37,396 bases of DNA, from contig USPK01000010.1 of the NCBI GenBank assembly GCA_900556465.1, positions 1 to 37,396 of the forward strand, read 5' to 3'. A program made the translations under genes and the position numbers. This stretch comes from an uncultured Prevotella sp. Its GTDB lineage: Bacteria > Bacteroidota > Bacteroidia > Bacteroidales > Bacteroidaceae. The notes beneath the pieces were generated by a model. That model did not search any database. It was given only the letters and a program-made list of their open reading frames with translations, and was not told where the DNA came from. Positions 8,239 to 17,187 of this stretch are shown here, piece after piece. Within the stretch, counting starts at the first letter, position 1, and the number at the start of each line of letters is the position of its first letter.

Positions 8239-9010
8239 GGAACACACCCGGCTGCGCCCCGAAACGGCCATCGTCCTCGGCACCGGCTTGGGGCGTCTCG
8301 CCGCCGAGATAGAGGTGGCCGACAGCTTCCCCTACGTCGAGATTCCCCACTTCCCCGTCTCTACGGTCGAAGGCCATTCCGGCCGTCTGCTATTCGGCCG
8401 GCTTGGCGGAAAAGAGGTCATGGCCCTCGAAGGCCGTTTCCATTACTACGAAGGCTATGACATGAAGCAGGTGACCTTTCCCGTGCGCGTCATGCACCAG
8501 CTGGGCGTGAAGAACTTCTTTGTGAGCAACGCCTCGGGCGGGGTCAATCCGGACTTTGCCGTGGGCGACCTGATGCTCATTAGGGACCACATCAACTTCC
8601 TGCCTGAACACCCGCTCCACGGACCGAACTTCCCCGTCGGCCCCCGCTTCCTCGACATGCACGAAGCCTACGACCGCCAACTGCTCGAGGCCGCGCGCCG
8701 CATTGCTGCCGAGAAGGGCATCAAGGTGGTAGAGGGCGTTTACCTGGCCACTCAGGGCCCGACGTACGAGACACCGGCAGAATACAGGATGTATCGCATC
8801 TTCGGCGCGGACGCCGTTGGCATGAGTACGGTGCCCGAGGTCATCGTGGCGCGGCATTGCGGCATGCGCGTCTTCGGTGTGAGCATCATCACGGACCTTG
8901 GCGTAGAGGGCAAAATCGTTGAGGTCAGCCATGAAGAGGTACAGGAGGCGGCCAACCGCGTACAGCCGCTCATGGCAGAGATATTCCGCGAACTCATCCG
9001 GCAGCTCTGA
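8201..9010 (+). CDS. Purine nucleoside phosphorylase, PNP/MTAP family
   Basis: 269 aa from the ATG at 8201, which overlaps the end of lpxK by 38 nt; an upstream extension only reads through lpxK. It splits purine nucleosides with phosphate into base and ribose-1-phosphate (purine salvage, cytosol). Family motifs are GTGLG (27-31), EGHSG (57-61), GRFHYYEGY (78-86), NASGG (110-114), PTYETPAE (187-194) and GADAVGMSTVPE (202-213). The usual Asn of the purine pocket (ITN) is Asp here (SIITD, Asp232), which may affect base preference. Confidence 0.92.
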   Translation: MLQAIQETAQWIKEHTRLRPETAIVLGTGLGRLAAEIEVADSFPYVEIPHFPVSTVEGHSGRLLFGRLGGKEVMALEGRFHYYEGYDMKQVTFPVRVMHQLGVKNFFVSNASGGVNPDFAVGDLMLIRDHINFLPEHPLHGPNFPVGPRFLDMHEAYDRQLLEAARRIAAEKGIKVVEGVYLATQGPTYETPAEYRMYRIFGADAVGMSTVPEVIVARHCGMRVFGVSIITDLGVEGKIVEVSHEEVQEAANRVQPLMAEIFRELIRQL

Positions 9011-9155
9011 GCCGGTCTCTGTCCGGTCCGGCCGTTTCTCCCGCCCGTTTCTCCGTCCGTTTCCCCACCTGCCCGCACGCGGCGGACGCGGGGACGGCGG
9101 AGCGTGTGCGGCGGGAAAGCTGCGGCCTGCGGCCCGGGCGCAAAACACTTAAACC

Positions 9156-10082
9156 ATGCACCTATTCCACCTGTTCCGCCGGGGCGACACTCAGGCCGCC
9201 TCGGGGCTTCGCGGCACCGCGCTGGGACTGTTCGCCGCCATCTGTTACGGCTTTATCCCCTTCTTCACGCTGCCCATAAGCCACCAGGGCGACCCTGCCG
9301 ACAAGTTGCCCGACATCTCTATTCTCTTTTATCGTTTCCTGTTTGCCGCGCTGCTCCTCGGTATTATCCAGCTGGTGCGCCGGGCCTCCTTCCGCATCAG
9401 CCGGCCCGAGGCCGTCACGTTGCTCTATCTGGCTTTCATCTCCGACGGGTCGGCGCTCTTCCTCCTGGCCGGCTACAACTACATGCCGTCGGGCGTGGCT
9501 ACGACGATACACTTCATGTATCCCGTCGTAACGGCCGTCGTGATGATGCTGTTCTACCACGAGGCGCGACGCTGGACCACGCTGACGGCCGTAGGCATGG
9601 CCGTTTTGGGCGTAGCCGTGCTGTCATGGCCCACCGACTCGAATGCCATTAGCCTGCGGGGCGTGATTATCGTCCTGATTTCCGCCGTCTGCTATGCGCT
9701 TTACATTATTCGCGTGAACCGTTCGCGTGCCCACGACATGGACAGCGGGCGGCTCACGTTCTACGTGATGCTGTTCGGCGCCCTCATCTTCGGCGCCGAG
9801 GCCCTGCGCCAGCACCATCTGCAACCGCTCACGACGCTGACGCAAGTAACCCACCTGGGCGCCCTGGCGTTGGTCTGCACCGTAGTGACGAACCTCTGCG
9901 TCGTGGCCGCGGTGAAGCGCATCGGGTCTACGATGGTGGCCGTGCTGGGTGCCTTCGAGCCGCTCACGGCCGTAGTGGTCGGGACGCTGGTCTTTAGCGA
10001 ACCGTTTACGCCGAAGGTGTTGCTCGGCGTTCTGCTGGTCATCCCCGCCGTCATGATAATCATCTTCACCCGTTCGCGTTAG
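9156..10082 (+). CDS. EamA/DMT-family transporter
   Basis: 308 aa with about ten predicted membrane helices in two EamA repeats (roughly 20-155 and 168-305). The second repeat ends with the family-typical GAFEPLTAVVVGTLVFSE segment near 273-290. It is an inner-membrane exporter or importer of small metabolites, and the substrate cannot be read from sequence. It lies 145 nt after the phosphorylase and converges with leuB across a long hairpin. Confidence 0.9.
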   Translation: MHLFHLFRRGDTQAASGLRGTALGLFAAICYGFIPFFTLPISHQGDPADKLPDISILFYRFLFAALLLGIIQLVRRASFRISRPEAVTLLYLAFISDGSALFLLAGYNYMPSGVATTIHFMYPVVTAVVMMLFYHEARRWTTLTAVGMAVLGVAVLSWPTDSNAISLRGVIIVLISAVCYALYIIRVNRSRAHDMDSGRLTFYVMLFGALIFGAEALRQHHLQPLTTLTQVTHLGALALVCTVVTNLCVVAAVKRIGSTMVAVLGAFEPLTAVVVGTLVFSEPFTPKVLLGVLLVIPAVMIIIFTRSR

Positions 10083-10109
10083 CTCCTGCCGTGCGGGACG
10101 GAACACAAC

Positions 10110-10167
10110 CGACGCGCCCCTTGCGTGCCGCCCGGTCCGAGGGAGGCTGCACGCAGGGGGCGCGTCG
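10110..10167. terminator. Long hairpin between convergent EamA gene and leuB
   Basis: A 19-bp stem (10110-10128 with 10149-10167, one G-T wobble) encloses a 20-nt loop. There is no T-run on either side. Its position between two converging stop codons suggests a bidirectional transcription block or RNA 3'-end protection. Confidence 0.55.
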
Positions 10168-10183
10168 CGTGTGGAAGCGGGCG

Positions 10184-11248
10184 TCAGTCGTTCGTTTCAA
10201 TCCAGCGGACAATCCAGGCGCCGACTTCCTTCGTGCCGTAGGGCTTACCTTCCGGCGTCTGGATGTCGGGGGTGCGGACGCCGGCTTCAAGGCTGGCGTT
10301 GACGGCGCGACGCACCAGGGCGCCTTCGTCTTTCAGGCCGAAGTGTTCCAGCATCATGGCGACCGACAGGATTTGGGCCAGCGGATTGGCGATATTCTTG
10401 CCGGCTGCCTGGGGCCACGAACCGTGTATGGGCTCAAAGAGCGGCGTCCCGGTGCCGGTCGAAGCGGACGGGAGCAGTCCCATCGACCCCGTGATGCACG
10501 AGCCCTCGTCCGTCAGGATGTCTCCGAAGGTGTTCTCCGTTACCATGACGTCGAAGAAGCGGGGTTCCTGTATCATCCGCATGGCGGCGTTGTCCACGTA
10601 CATGTAGTCCGTGACGACGTCGGCGTATTCGGCTGCCATTTTCTGCCCTACGCGTCGCCACAGGCGGCTCGATGCCAGGACGTTGGCCTTGTCTACGATG
10701 GTCAGGTGGCGGCGTCGTCGCCGCGCGTAGTCGTAGGCTACCCTCAGGATGCGTTCCACTTCGGGGCGCGTGTAGCGGTTGGTGTCGTAGGCTTCTTCCT
10801 CGCCCTCCTTCTTCTCTCCGAAGTACATGCCGCCCGTAAGCTCGCGGATACAGACAAAGTCGGCGTCGCGCACGAGCTCGTCCTTGAGGGGCGAGCGATG
10901 GACCAGGCACGGAAAAGTCTGGATGGGGCGGATGTTGGCAAAGAGCCCCAGCTGCTTGCGCATGGCCAGCAAGCCCTGCTCCGGCCGGACGCGGGCCGCG
11001 GGATTGTTGTCGTACTTCGGGTCGCCGACCGCCGAGAACAGCACCGCGTCCGCCGCGCTGCAGGTCCGGAAGGTCGATTCAGGGAAAGGGGCGCCGGTGG
11101 CATCGATCGCAGCGGCGCCGCACAGGGCGCCTTGGAACGTCAGGTCGTGGCCAAACTTACGGCCGATGGCGCTGGCTACGGCAACGCCTTGGACAGAGAT
11201 TTCGGGGCCGATGCCGTCGCCCGGCAAAACGGCAATATTCAGTTTCAT
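10184..11248 (-). CDS. leuB: 3-isopropylmalate dehydrogenase
   Basis: 354 aa, normal length. It oxidises and decarboxylates 3-isopropylmalate with NAD+ to 2-ketoisocaproate, in the cytosol. Motifs: LPGDGIGPE (8-16), the substrate loop VCIRELTGGMYFGE, VDKANVLASSR, GSCITGSMGLLPSAS and the NAD-binding FEPIHGSWPQAAGKNIANP near 295-315. It is last in the leuA-leuB operon, 76 nt after leuD. Confidence 0.96.
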   Translation of the reverse strand: MKLNIAVLPGDGIGPEISVQGVAVASAIGRKFGHDLTFQGALCGAAAIDATGAPFPESTFRTCSAADAVLFSAVGDPKYDNNPAARVRPEQGLLAMRKQLGLFANIRPIQTFPCLVHRSPLKDELVRDADFVCIRELTGGMYFGEKKEGEEEAYDTNRYTRPEVERILRVAYDYARRRRRHLTIVDKANVLASSRLWRRVGQKMAAEYADVVTDYMYVDNAAMRMIQEPRFFDVMVTENTFGDILTDEGSCITGSMGLLPSASTGTGTPLFEPIHGSWPQAAGKNIANPLAQILSVAMMLEHFGLKDEGALVRRAVNASLEAGVRTPDIQTPEGKPYGTKEVGAWIVRWIETND

Positions 11249-11324
11249 GACAAGGGTATATATAATAAGGTGTAGAATAGGGCGGCGCGCCCGCGCGATT
11301 GCCGGCGCGCCGCTCCGGATAAAC

Positions 11325-11918
<594 letters not shown>

Positions 11919-11964
11919 GGGAAAGAGGTTAAGGCTTTGATGTTCGGGGAATTGGGGCGGCGGC

Positions 11965-13341
11965 TCAGCACAGTGTCCGCGGGTCGGTGACGACACCGGT
12001 CACGGCCGCCGCGGCCGCCGTCAGCGGCGACGCCAGGCAGGTGCGTGCTCCGGGGCCTTGTCGGCCTTCAAAGTTGCGGTTCGATGTCGAGACGCAGAGC
12101 TTTCCGGCGGGCACCTTGTCGTCGTTCATGGCGAGGCAGGCCGAGCACCCGGGCTGGCGCACCTCGAATCCGGCCTCGGCGAGTATGCGGTCGAGCCCCT
12201 CGGCCCGGATCTGTGCCGCCACGTGCTGCGAGCCGGGGACGAGCCATGCCGTCACGTGCTCCGCGCGGTGTCGGCCGCGGACGATGGAGGCAAATGCGCG
12301 GAAATCCTCTATGCGCCCGTTCGTGCAGGCGCCGAGAAATACGTAGTCCACCGGTGTCCCGAGCAGCGGCCTGCCGGCCTCGAACTGCATGTACCGGAGG
12401 GCTTTCCTGTCGGACTCGTTCTCGGGGACGGGCACGCACTGCGTGATGCCGATGCCCATACCCGGGTTCGTGCCGTAAGTAATCATGGGTTCAATGTCGG
12501 TAGCGTCGATGACGATTTCCTTATCGAAGCAGGCGTCTTCGTCACTCCGCAGCGTTTTCCAGAAAGCAACGGCGCGGTCCCAGGCCTCTCCCCGCGGCGC
12601 GTAGGGCTTGCCCTCGACGTAGGCGAACGTCACTTCGTCCGGCGCGACGAATCCGCCGCGCGCCCCCATCTCGATGCTCAGGTTGCAGAGCGTGAGGCGT
12701 CCCTCCATCGACAGGGCCCGCACGGCCGGCCCGGCGTATTCCACGAAGTGGCCCGTGGCGCCCGACGTCGAGATGCGGCTCATGATATAGAGGGCCAGGT
12801 CCTTGGCCGTCACGCCCTGGCCCAGCGTCCCCTCCACCAGGATGCGCATGGACTTCGGCTTGGCCTGTAAAATGCACTGGGAGGCCAGGACCATCTCCAC
12901 CTCTGACGTGCCGATGCCGAAGGCAACCGCGCCCATCGCCCCGTGGGTCGAGGTGTGCGAGTCGCCGCAGACTATCGTCATCCCCGGGAGGGAGAGCCCG
13001 AGCTCCGGGCCCACGACGTGCACGATGCCGTTGTTGGGGTGGAGCATGCCGAAGTGCGTCAGCCCGAAGTCTTCCGCGTTCCGCTTCAGCGTTTCCACTT
13101 GCCGGCGCGATACGGGGTCGGCGATGGGGCGCTCCTGGCCGAGCGTCGGGGTGTTGTGGTCGGGCATGCAGAAGATGCGCTCCGGCCGGAAGCACCGGAG
13201 CCCGCGCTCGCGCATGTCGGCAAAGGCCTGCGGGCTCGTCACTTCGTGCAGGTAGAGCCGGTCCACGTAGAGCTGGTCGGGGCCGTCGGGCACGTGCTGT
13301 ACGACGTGGCGGTCCCAGATTTTATCGAACAATGTTTTCAT
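11965..13341 (-). CDS. leuC: 3-isopropylmalate dehydratase, large subunit
   Basis: 458 aa, aconitase fold with a 4Fe-4S cluster. Seen: GDSHTSTHGAMGAVAFGIG (near 131-149), the cluster cysteine in FLGACTNGRIEDF (near 338) and the pair in GCSACLAMNDD (near 399-402). It forms the heterodimer with LeuD in the second step of leucine synthesis. It lies 32 nt after the small membrane-protein gene. Confidence 0.96.
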   Translation of the reverse strand: MKTLFDKIWDRHVVQHVPDGPDQLYVDRLYLHEVTSPQAFADMRERGLRCFRPERIFCMPDHNTPTLGQERPIADPVSRRQVETLKRNAEDFGLTHFGMLHPNNGIVHVVGPELGLSLPGMTIVCGDSHTSTHGAMGAVAFGIGTSEVEMVLASQCILQAKPKSMRILVEGTLGQGVTAKDLALYIMSRISTSGATGHFVEYAGPAVRALSMEGRLTLCNLSIEMGARGGFVAPDEVTFAYVEGKPYAPRGEAWDRAVAFWKTLRSDEDACFDKEIVIDATDIEPMITYGTNPGMGIGITQCVPVPENESDRKALRYMQFEAGRPLLGTPVDYVFLGACTNGRIEDFRAFASIVRGRHRAEHVTAWLVPGSQHVAAQIRAEGLDRILAEAGFEVRQPGCSACLAMNDDKVPAGKLCVSTSNRNFEGRQGPGARTCLASPLTAAAAAVTGVVTDPRTLC

Positions 13342-13373
13342 GGTATTTCAGAAGATAGGGTGATTCGGATATT

Positions 13374-13658
13374 TCAGAGGAGGAGCAGGCCGCTGATGAC
13401 GGTCACGATGATGCCGCCCACGGCGATAGCCACGCCGGTGCGTTCAAATCCTCTCCGGTAAAAGTCGAGACTGACGAAAAACAGCCAGACCGGCAGCAGC
13501 CAGATGAGGTTAGTGAGCAGATAGAGCAGGAAGTTGACCGCCGCCCACTGGCTCGTGCCGAACGGATGGAGCCCGCCGAACATGTAGAAGGGCGCCAGGA
13601 GCAGGGGCAACAGGTTTATGCCCGCCAGCACCAGCATCCATTTGGGAAAATCTTTCAT
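13374..13658 (-). CDS. Small membrane protein in the leu operon
   Basis: 94 aa with three likely membrane helices (about 7-28, 40-64 and 74-94). Between them is a short charged loop (DFYRRGFERTG), which by the positive-inside rule should face the cytosol. Its ATG overlaps the leuA stop as ATGA, so translation is probably coupled. I do not recognise a family. The location between leuA and leuC suggests a role tied to branched-chain amino acids, for example transport or sensing, but nothing in the sequence shows that. Confidence 0.75.
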   Translation of the reverse strand: MKDFPKWMLVLAGINLLPLLLAPFYMFGGLHPFGTSQWAAVNFLLYLLTNLIWLLPVWLFFVSLDFYRRGFERTGVAIAVGGIIVTVISGLLLL

Positions 13659-15151
13659 GAGTGAAACTTGTTAATACAGTCTATGTAAGCCTCCACGCTC
13701 GCAGCGATGATGTCTGTGTTCGCACCGAAGCCGTAATACAGGTGTCCGTCGTGTTCCACTTGCATATGGACCTTGCCCACGTCGTCCGAGCCCTTGTTGA
13801 TGGCCTGTATGGTAAATTCCTTCAGGGTCATTTCCCGTCGGATGATCTCCTTGAGTGCGTTGATCGCGGCGTCTACGGGTCCGTTGCCCTCGGCGGCGGC
13901 GTGAAATTTCTCCCCTGAGATGTCGACGATGATGGCAGCCACGGGCCGTATGCCGTGTCCGCTCGTCACCTGGAGGTAGTCCAGTTTGATGGCGTGCTGG
14001 CTGGCGCGCTCGGCCCCGGCGAGGACGAGGATGTCGTCGTCGCTCACTTCCTTCTTCTTGTCGGCCAGGCGGAGGAAGCTCTCATAGATGGCGTCCAGGC
14101 GCTCGTCCGATACGGTCACGCCCAGTGTCTCCAGCCGGTGCTTCAGGGCGGCGCGGCCCGAGCGTGCGGTCAGGATGATGGCGTTGTCGTCTATGCCGAC
14201 GTCCTTCGGGTCTATGATTTCGTAGGTCTGTGCGTTTTTCAACACGCCGTCCTGGTGGATGCCCGAGGAGTGGGCAAAGGCGTTACGCCCCACGATGGCC
14301 TTGTTCGGCTGTATGGGCATGTTCATCAGCGAAGAGACCATGCGGCTCGTAGCCGCAATCTTGCGCGTATTGATATTGGTCTGGATGCCCAGTTCCTTAT
14401 GGCATTTCAGGATCATCGCTATTTCCTCTTCGCTCGTGTTACCGGCGCGCTCCCCGATGCCGTTGATGGTCACTTCCACCTGCCGGGCACCGTTGACGAT
14501 GCCTTCGAGCGTGCAGGCCGTGGCCATGCCCAGGTCGTTGTGGCAGTGGGTGGAGAGGATGGCCTTCTCGATGCCGTCGACGTGCTCCATGAGGTATTTT
14601 ATCTTGGCGCCGTACTCGTGCGGCAGGCAGTAGCCCGTCGTGTCCGGGATGTTGACCACGGTGGCGCCGGCCCGGATGACGGCCTCGACCACGCGGGCCA
14701 GGTACTCGTTGTCCGTGCGCCCGGCGTCCTCGGCGTAAAATTCCACGTCCTCCACGTAGCGCTTCGCATACTTCACGGCGGCCACGGCACGCTCCAGTAT
14801 TTCCTCGCGCGTCGAGTTGAATTTGTAGAGGATGTGGCTGTCGCTTGTGCCGATGCCCGTGTGGATGCGTTTCCGCTTGGCGTATTGCAGGGCCTCGGCC
14901 GCACAGTCGATGTCCTTCGCCACCGCACGGGTCAGGGCGCAGACCGTAGGCCACGTGACGGCTTTCGATATTTCAATCACCGAGTTGAAGTCGCCCGGGC
15001 TCGAGATGGGGAAGCCCGCTTCGATGACGTCTACGCCCAGGGCCTCCAGCTGCCGGGCCACCTGGATTTTTTCCACCGTGTTGAGCTGACAGCCCGGCAC
15101 TTGCTCGCCGTCGCGCAGGGTGGTGTCGAAAATGAAAAGTCTTTCGCTCAT
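13655..15151 (-). CDS. leuA: 2-isopropylmalate synthase
   Basis: 498 aa, a usual length for this class. It condenses acetyl-CoA with 2-ketoisovalerate, the committed step to leucine. N-terminal TIM barrel: FDTTLRDGEQVPG (8-20), GFPISSPGDF, the metal-binding STHCHNDLGMAT segment, and the AFAHSSGIHQDG motif. The C-terminal third (about 380-498) is the leucine-binding regulatory domain (GNGPVDAAINAL), so end-product inhibition is expected. It is the first gene of the operon, preceded by a leader of about 200 nt with an attenuator. Confidence 0.96.
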   Translation of the reverse strand: MSERLFIFDTTLRDGEQVPGCQLNTVEKIQVARQLEALGVDVIEAGFPISSPGDFNSVIEISKAVTWPTVCALTRAVAKDIDCAAEALQYAKRKRIHTGIGTSDSHILYKFNSTREEILERAVAAVKYAKRYVEDVEFYAEDAGRTDNEYLARVVEAVIRAGATVVNIPDTTGYCLPHEYGAKIKYLMEHVDGIEKAILSTHCHNDLGMATACTLEGIVNGARQVEVTINGIGERAGNTSEEEIAMILKCHKELGIQTNINTRKIAATSRMVSSLMNMPIQPNKAIVGRNAFAHSSGIHQDGVLKNAQTYEIIDPKDVGIDDNAIILTARSGRAALKHRLETLGVTVSDERLDAIYESFLRLADKKKEVSDDDILVLAGAERASQHAIKLDYLQVTSGHGIRPVAAIIVDISGEKFHAAAEGNGPVDAAINALKEIIRREMTLKEFTIQAINKGSDDVGKVHMQVEHDGHLYYGFGANTDIIAASVEAYIDCINKFHS

Positions 15152-15174
15152 ATTGCAGTAGTTTCAAGTGTCAG

Positions 15175-15220
15175 AAAAAGTAAACCGGCCTCTGTCCGCC
15201 ATGTGGGGAGTGAGACCGGT
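15175..15220 (-). terminator. Attenuator terminator in the leuA leader
   Basis: On the minus strand ACCGGTCTC (15212-15220) pairs with GAGGCCGGT (15184-15192; one G-U), followed by TTTACTTTTT. It lies 24 nt before the leuA start codon and after a leucine-rich leader ORF, so it would end transcription before leuA. Confidence 0.75.
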
Positions 15221-15292
15221 CCTTATGTTACTCGCTTTTCGCCCGCGGCCCAACGGCCAAGGCACTCACTCCGTCACGCTTCCGGCGGACAG
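15192..15292 (-). promoter_or_regulatory. Antiterminator pairings of the leuA leader
   Basis: Two long-range pairings cross the terminator stem and so exclude it. GGAGTGAG (15265-15272, around the leader stop codon) pairs with CTCACTCC (15207-15214). CTGTCCGCC (15284-15292, starting at the third leader Leu codon) pairs with GGCGGACAG (15192-15200). A ribosome that reaches the leader stop would cover both upstream segments and free the terminator. One stalled at the Leu codons would leave at least 15265-15272 free to block it. Confidence 0.7.
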
Positions 15293-15334
15293 GACGAGGC
15301 GGCGCAGTCGGGGACTCATGGGAGAATTAGTCAT
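15266..15334 (-). CDS. Leucine leader peptide
   Basis: 22 codons from the ATG at 15334 to TGA. The peptide contains RLRRLVL (residues 9-15), with three Leu codons (CTG, CTC, CTG) and one Val within six codons. It begins about 18 nt after the expected transcription start. Its stop codon sits inside one strand of the antiterminator. The fit of codon content, position and RNA pairing makes an attenuator peptide the best reading. It is too short for ordinary gene calling. Confidence 0.75.
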   Translation of the reverse strand: MTNSPMSPRLRRLVLSAGSVTE

Positions 15335-15358
15335 AGTCGTTACGAATAGTTCTGCCTG

Positions 15359-15389
15359 CAAATTTAGGAAAAAAATTGCGCCGAGCAAG
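15359..15389 (-). promoter_or_regulatory. Promoter of the leu operon
   Basis: CTTG (15386-15389), a 19-bp spacer and TAAATTTG (15359-15366) on the minus strand match the Bacteroidetes consensus. Transcription would start near 15352, giving a leader of about 200 nt before leuA. Confidence 0.85.
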
Positions 15390-15530
15390 TTACGGACCGG
15401 AATATTGCGTTCCGGCGTAAGATTTTCCGGCCTATACCGTCAGTTTGTCTCGTCCGTCTCCGTCCGGCCGCCCCTGTGCCCGGCCGGGCGGACGCCATGG
15501 CCCGCAGCGGGGCGGTCCGTTGCCGCCGCT

Positions 15531-15609
15531 ACGGGGCTAAGGCCAGTTTTTACGGGCCCTATCCCCGTAAAAACTGGCCTTAGCCCCGTGTTTCGCGTCC
15601 TTATCCGGG
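15531..15609. repeat. Phased 21-bp intergenic element, copy R3
   Basis: A perfect 26-bp inverted repeat (15531-15556 with 15564-15589) surrounds a 7-nt centre. ACGG anchors at 15531 and 15552 and CCGT anchors at 15565 and 15586 are each 21 bp apart. Bases 15558-15595 are identical to R1, and 15576-15609 are identical to 35177-35210 in R6. This copy lies between the divergent leu operon and the GYF gene, so it cannot be a sense terminator for either. Confidence 0.85.
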
Positions 15610-15723
15610 CGCTTCCGCCGGCGGCGGGCCGGGGCGGCGGCCGTTGCCGCAGGGCCGCCGACGGCTGTTCCCGTCCGTACGCCCATAGGCCGGAATGTTA
15701 ATTAAACGTTAAATCGTGACGCG

Positions 15724-15757
15724 TTGACAGGTTCAGAAAATATAAAATGTATATTCG
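15724..15757 (+). promoter_or_regulatory. Possible promoter of the first GYF gene
   Basis: TTG (15724-15726) and TATATTCG (15750-15757) resemble the -33/-7 pair, but the spacer is 23 bp and the -7 has one mismatch. The start codon lies 30 nt downstream. Confidence 0.35.
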
Positions 15758-15786
15758 CGGTAACGGTCAATAAAAAAACAGAAAGA

Positions 15787-16338
15787 ATGGAAATCAACGC
15801 AGTTTATTACCTGGACCATGACCGTCAGCGCCAAGGTCCAGTGCGGGCGGACGAACTTGCCGCCCGCGGGGTCACGCCGGACACGCTTGTCTGGATGCAG
15901 GGCATGAAAACGTGGGTCCAGGCCCGCGAGGTGCCCGAATTGGCTCCTTATCTGGCTTCCGCAGCTCCCGCCGGCACGGCGGCAGGCGGCGCGTCGCCTT
16001 ATGCTCCCGAAGCGCCGCGTCAGTCGGGGAGCGCCGGTGCCACACTGACTTACGGAACGGGCCGGGACTACCGGACGGAGGACGATGCGTCGGAGCCCAG
16101 GCGCGGCAATGCGCCCGGCCTCACCGGCTTTGTGCTCGCGCTGTTCCTGCTCGTGGTCTGGATTCCCGGCTTCAACGCCTTTGCCTGCCTGCTCATGGCC
16201 CTGGTCTTCTCCATCGTAGGGTTGAGCCGCCGGCCCCGTGGGCTCGCCATTGCCGGACTGGTCATTTCGCTGCTGGCCCTGTTGGTGTTGATTGTCTGCC
16301 TGATTATCGGCGCCTCGTTCCTGGGGTCCATGTTGTAA
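15787..16338 (+). CDS. GYF_2 domain membrane protein (paralog 1)
   Basis: 183 aa from the ATG at 15787; an in-frame start at 15724 would lie on the promoter. Residues 4-52 form a GYF_2-like domain (YYLDHDRQRQGPV, then TLVWMQGMKTWVQA). A Pro/Ala/Gly linker follows (56-108). Two or three membrane helices lie in 110-180, with the basic loop LSRRPRG, as in DUF4190-like proteins. The layout suggests a cytosolic adaptor domain tethered to the inner membrane. The ligand is unknown. Related genes lie at 25870 and 26629. Confidence 0.8.
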   Translation: MEINAVYYLDHDRQRQGPVRADELAARGVTPDTLVWMQGMKTWVQAREVPELAPYLASAAPAGTAAGGASPYAPEAPRQSGSAGATLTYGTGRDYRTEDDASEPRRGNAPGLTGFVLALFLLVVWIPGFNAFACLLMALVFSIVGLSRRPRGLAIAGLVISLLALLVLIVCLIIGASFLGSML

Positions 16339-16467
16339 CAAATCACCGGCGGATGCGGCCCGCAGTTGCCGCAGTCCCGGGTCCCGTCGCGCCGTCGGGC
16401 TGGAAAGTCCGGCGGCGGGGCGGGACTGGATTGCGCCGCTCCGTCGCATTGCCTTTTCCGACGAACC

Positions 16468-17175
16468 ATGGAACTGTCCCGCGAATGGCTGTGCCGGCAA
16501 CTGGCCGAACTGGCCGAGCCGCAATTGGCCGCCTTCAACCGTAAGCTGATTCCCGAGGCCTCGTGTGCCGTCTACGGCGTGCGCGTCCCGAAAGTGCGCG
16601 CCCTGGCCCGCAGCGTGGCCCGGACGGCCGGCTGGCAGGCCCTGGCCGATGCCATCCCGGCCGACGCCGCGCTGGAAGAACTCTACGTCAAAGGCATGAC
16701 GCTGGGCTATGCCCGTATGCCTTGGCCCGAGCGCTGGGCGCGTATCCTGGCCTTCGTTCCGCTCATCACCAATTGGGCCGTGTGCGATTGCTGTTGCTCC
16801 ACCTATACGGCCGTGCGCCGCGAGCAGGCGGCCGCGTGGCCCGACGTGCTGCGCCATGCCGACAGCGCCCGTGAGTTCGACCAACGCTTCGCCGCCGTGA
16901 TGCTCATGGACCACTTCCTGACGCCGGACCGCCTGCCGGACGTGCTTCGGGTCCTGGCCGCCATCCGCCCGTCGGGCTACTACGCGGCGATGGGCGTAGG
17001 CTGGGCCTTCTCCGCCTGCTTTGTCCATGCGCCCGAAGCCACCTGGGCCGTGCTCCAGTCGGGGGACGTCGCCGGGGAAAGCCGGCGGCTGGCCTGCCGC
17101 AAGATTCTGGAGTCGCGGCGCACGTCGCCGGAATGGCGCGCCGTGGTGCGCGGGGCGAAGGGTGCCGGACTGTAA
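16468..17175 (+). CDS. AlkD-like DNA alkylation repair protein (HEAT-like repeats)
   Basis: 235 aa from the ATG at 16468. It is all-helical with the DNA alkylation repair family pattern: YGVRVPKVRALAR (36-48), ELYVKGMTLGYA (71-82) and LITNWAVCDCC (99-109). Trp103 and Asp107 occupy the places of the family's conserved residues. AlkD-type enzymes remove bulky N3/N7-alkylated purines by a glycosylase mechanism without base flipping. Activity here is inferred. It lies 12 nt upstream of the GH127-like gene and is probably co-transcribed with it. Confidence 0.85.
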   Translation: MELSREWLCRQLAELAEPQLAAFNRKLIPEASCAVYGVRVPKVRALARSVARTAGWQALADAIPADAALEELYVKGMTLGYARMPWPERWARILAFVPLITNWAVCDCCCSTYTAVRREQAAAWPDVLRHADSAREFDQRFAAVMLMDHFLTPDRLPDVLRVLAAIRPSGYYAAMGVGWAFSACFVHAPEATWAVLQSGDVAGESRRLACRKILESRRTSPEWRAVVRGAKGAGL

Positions 17176-17187
17176 AAACGAAACTGG

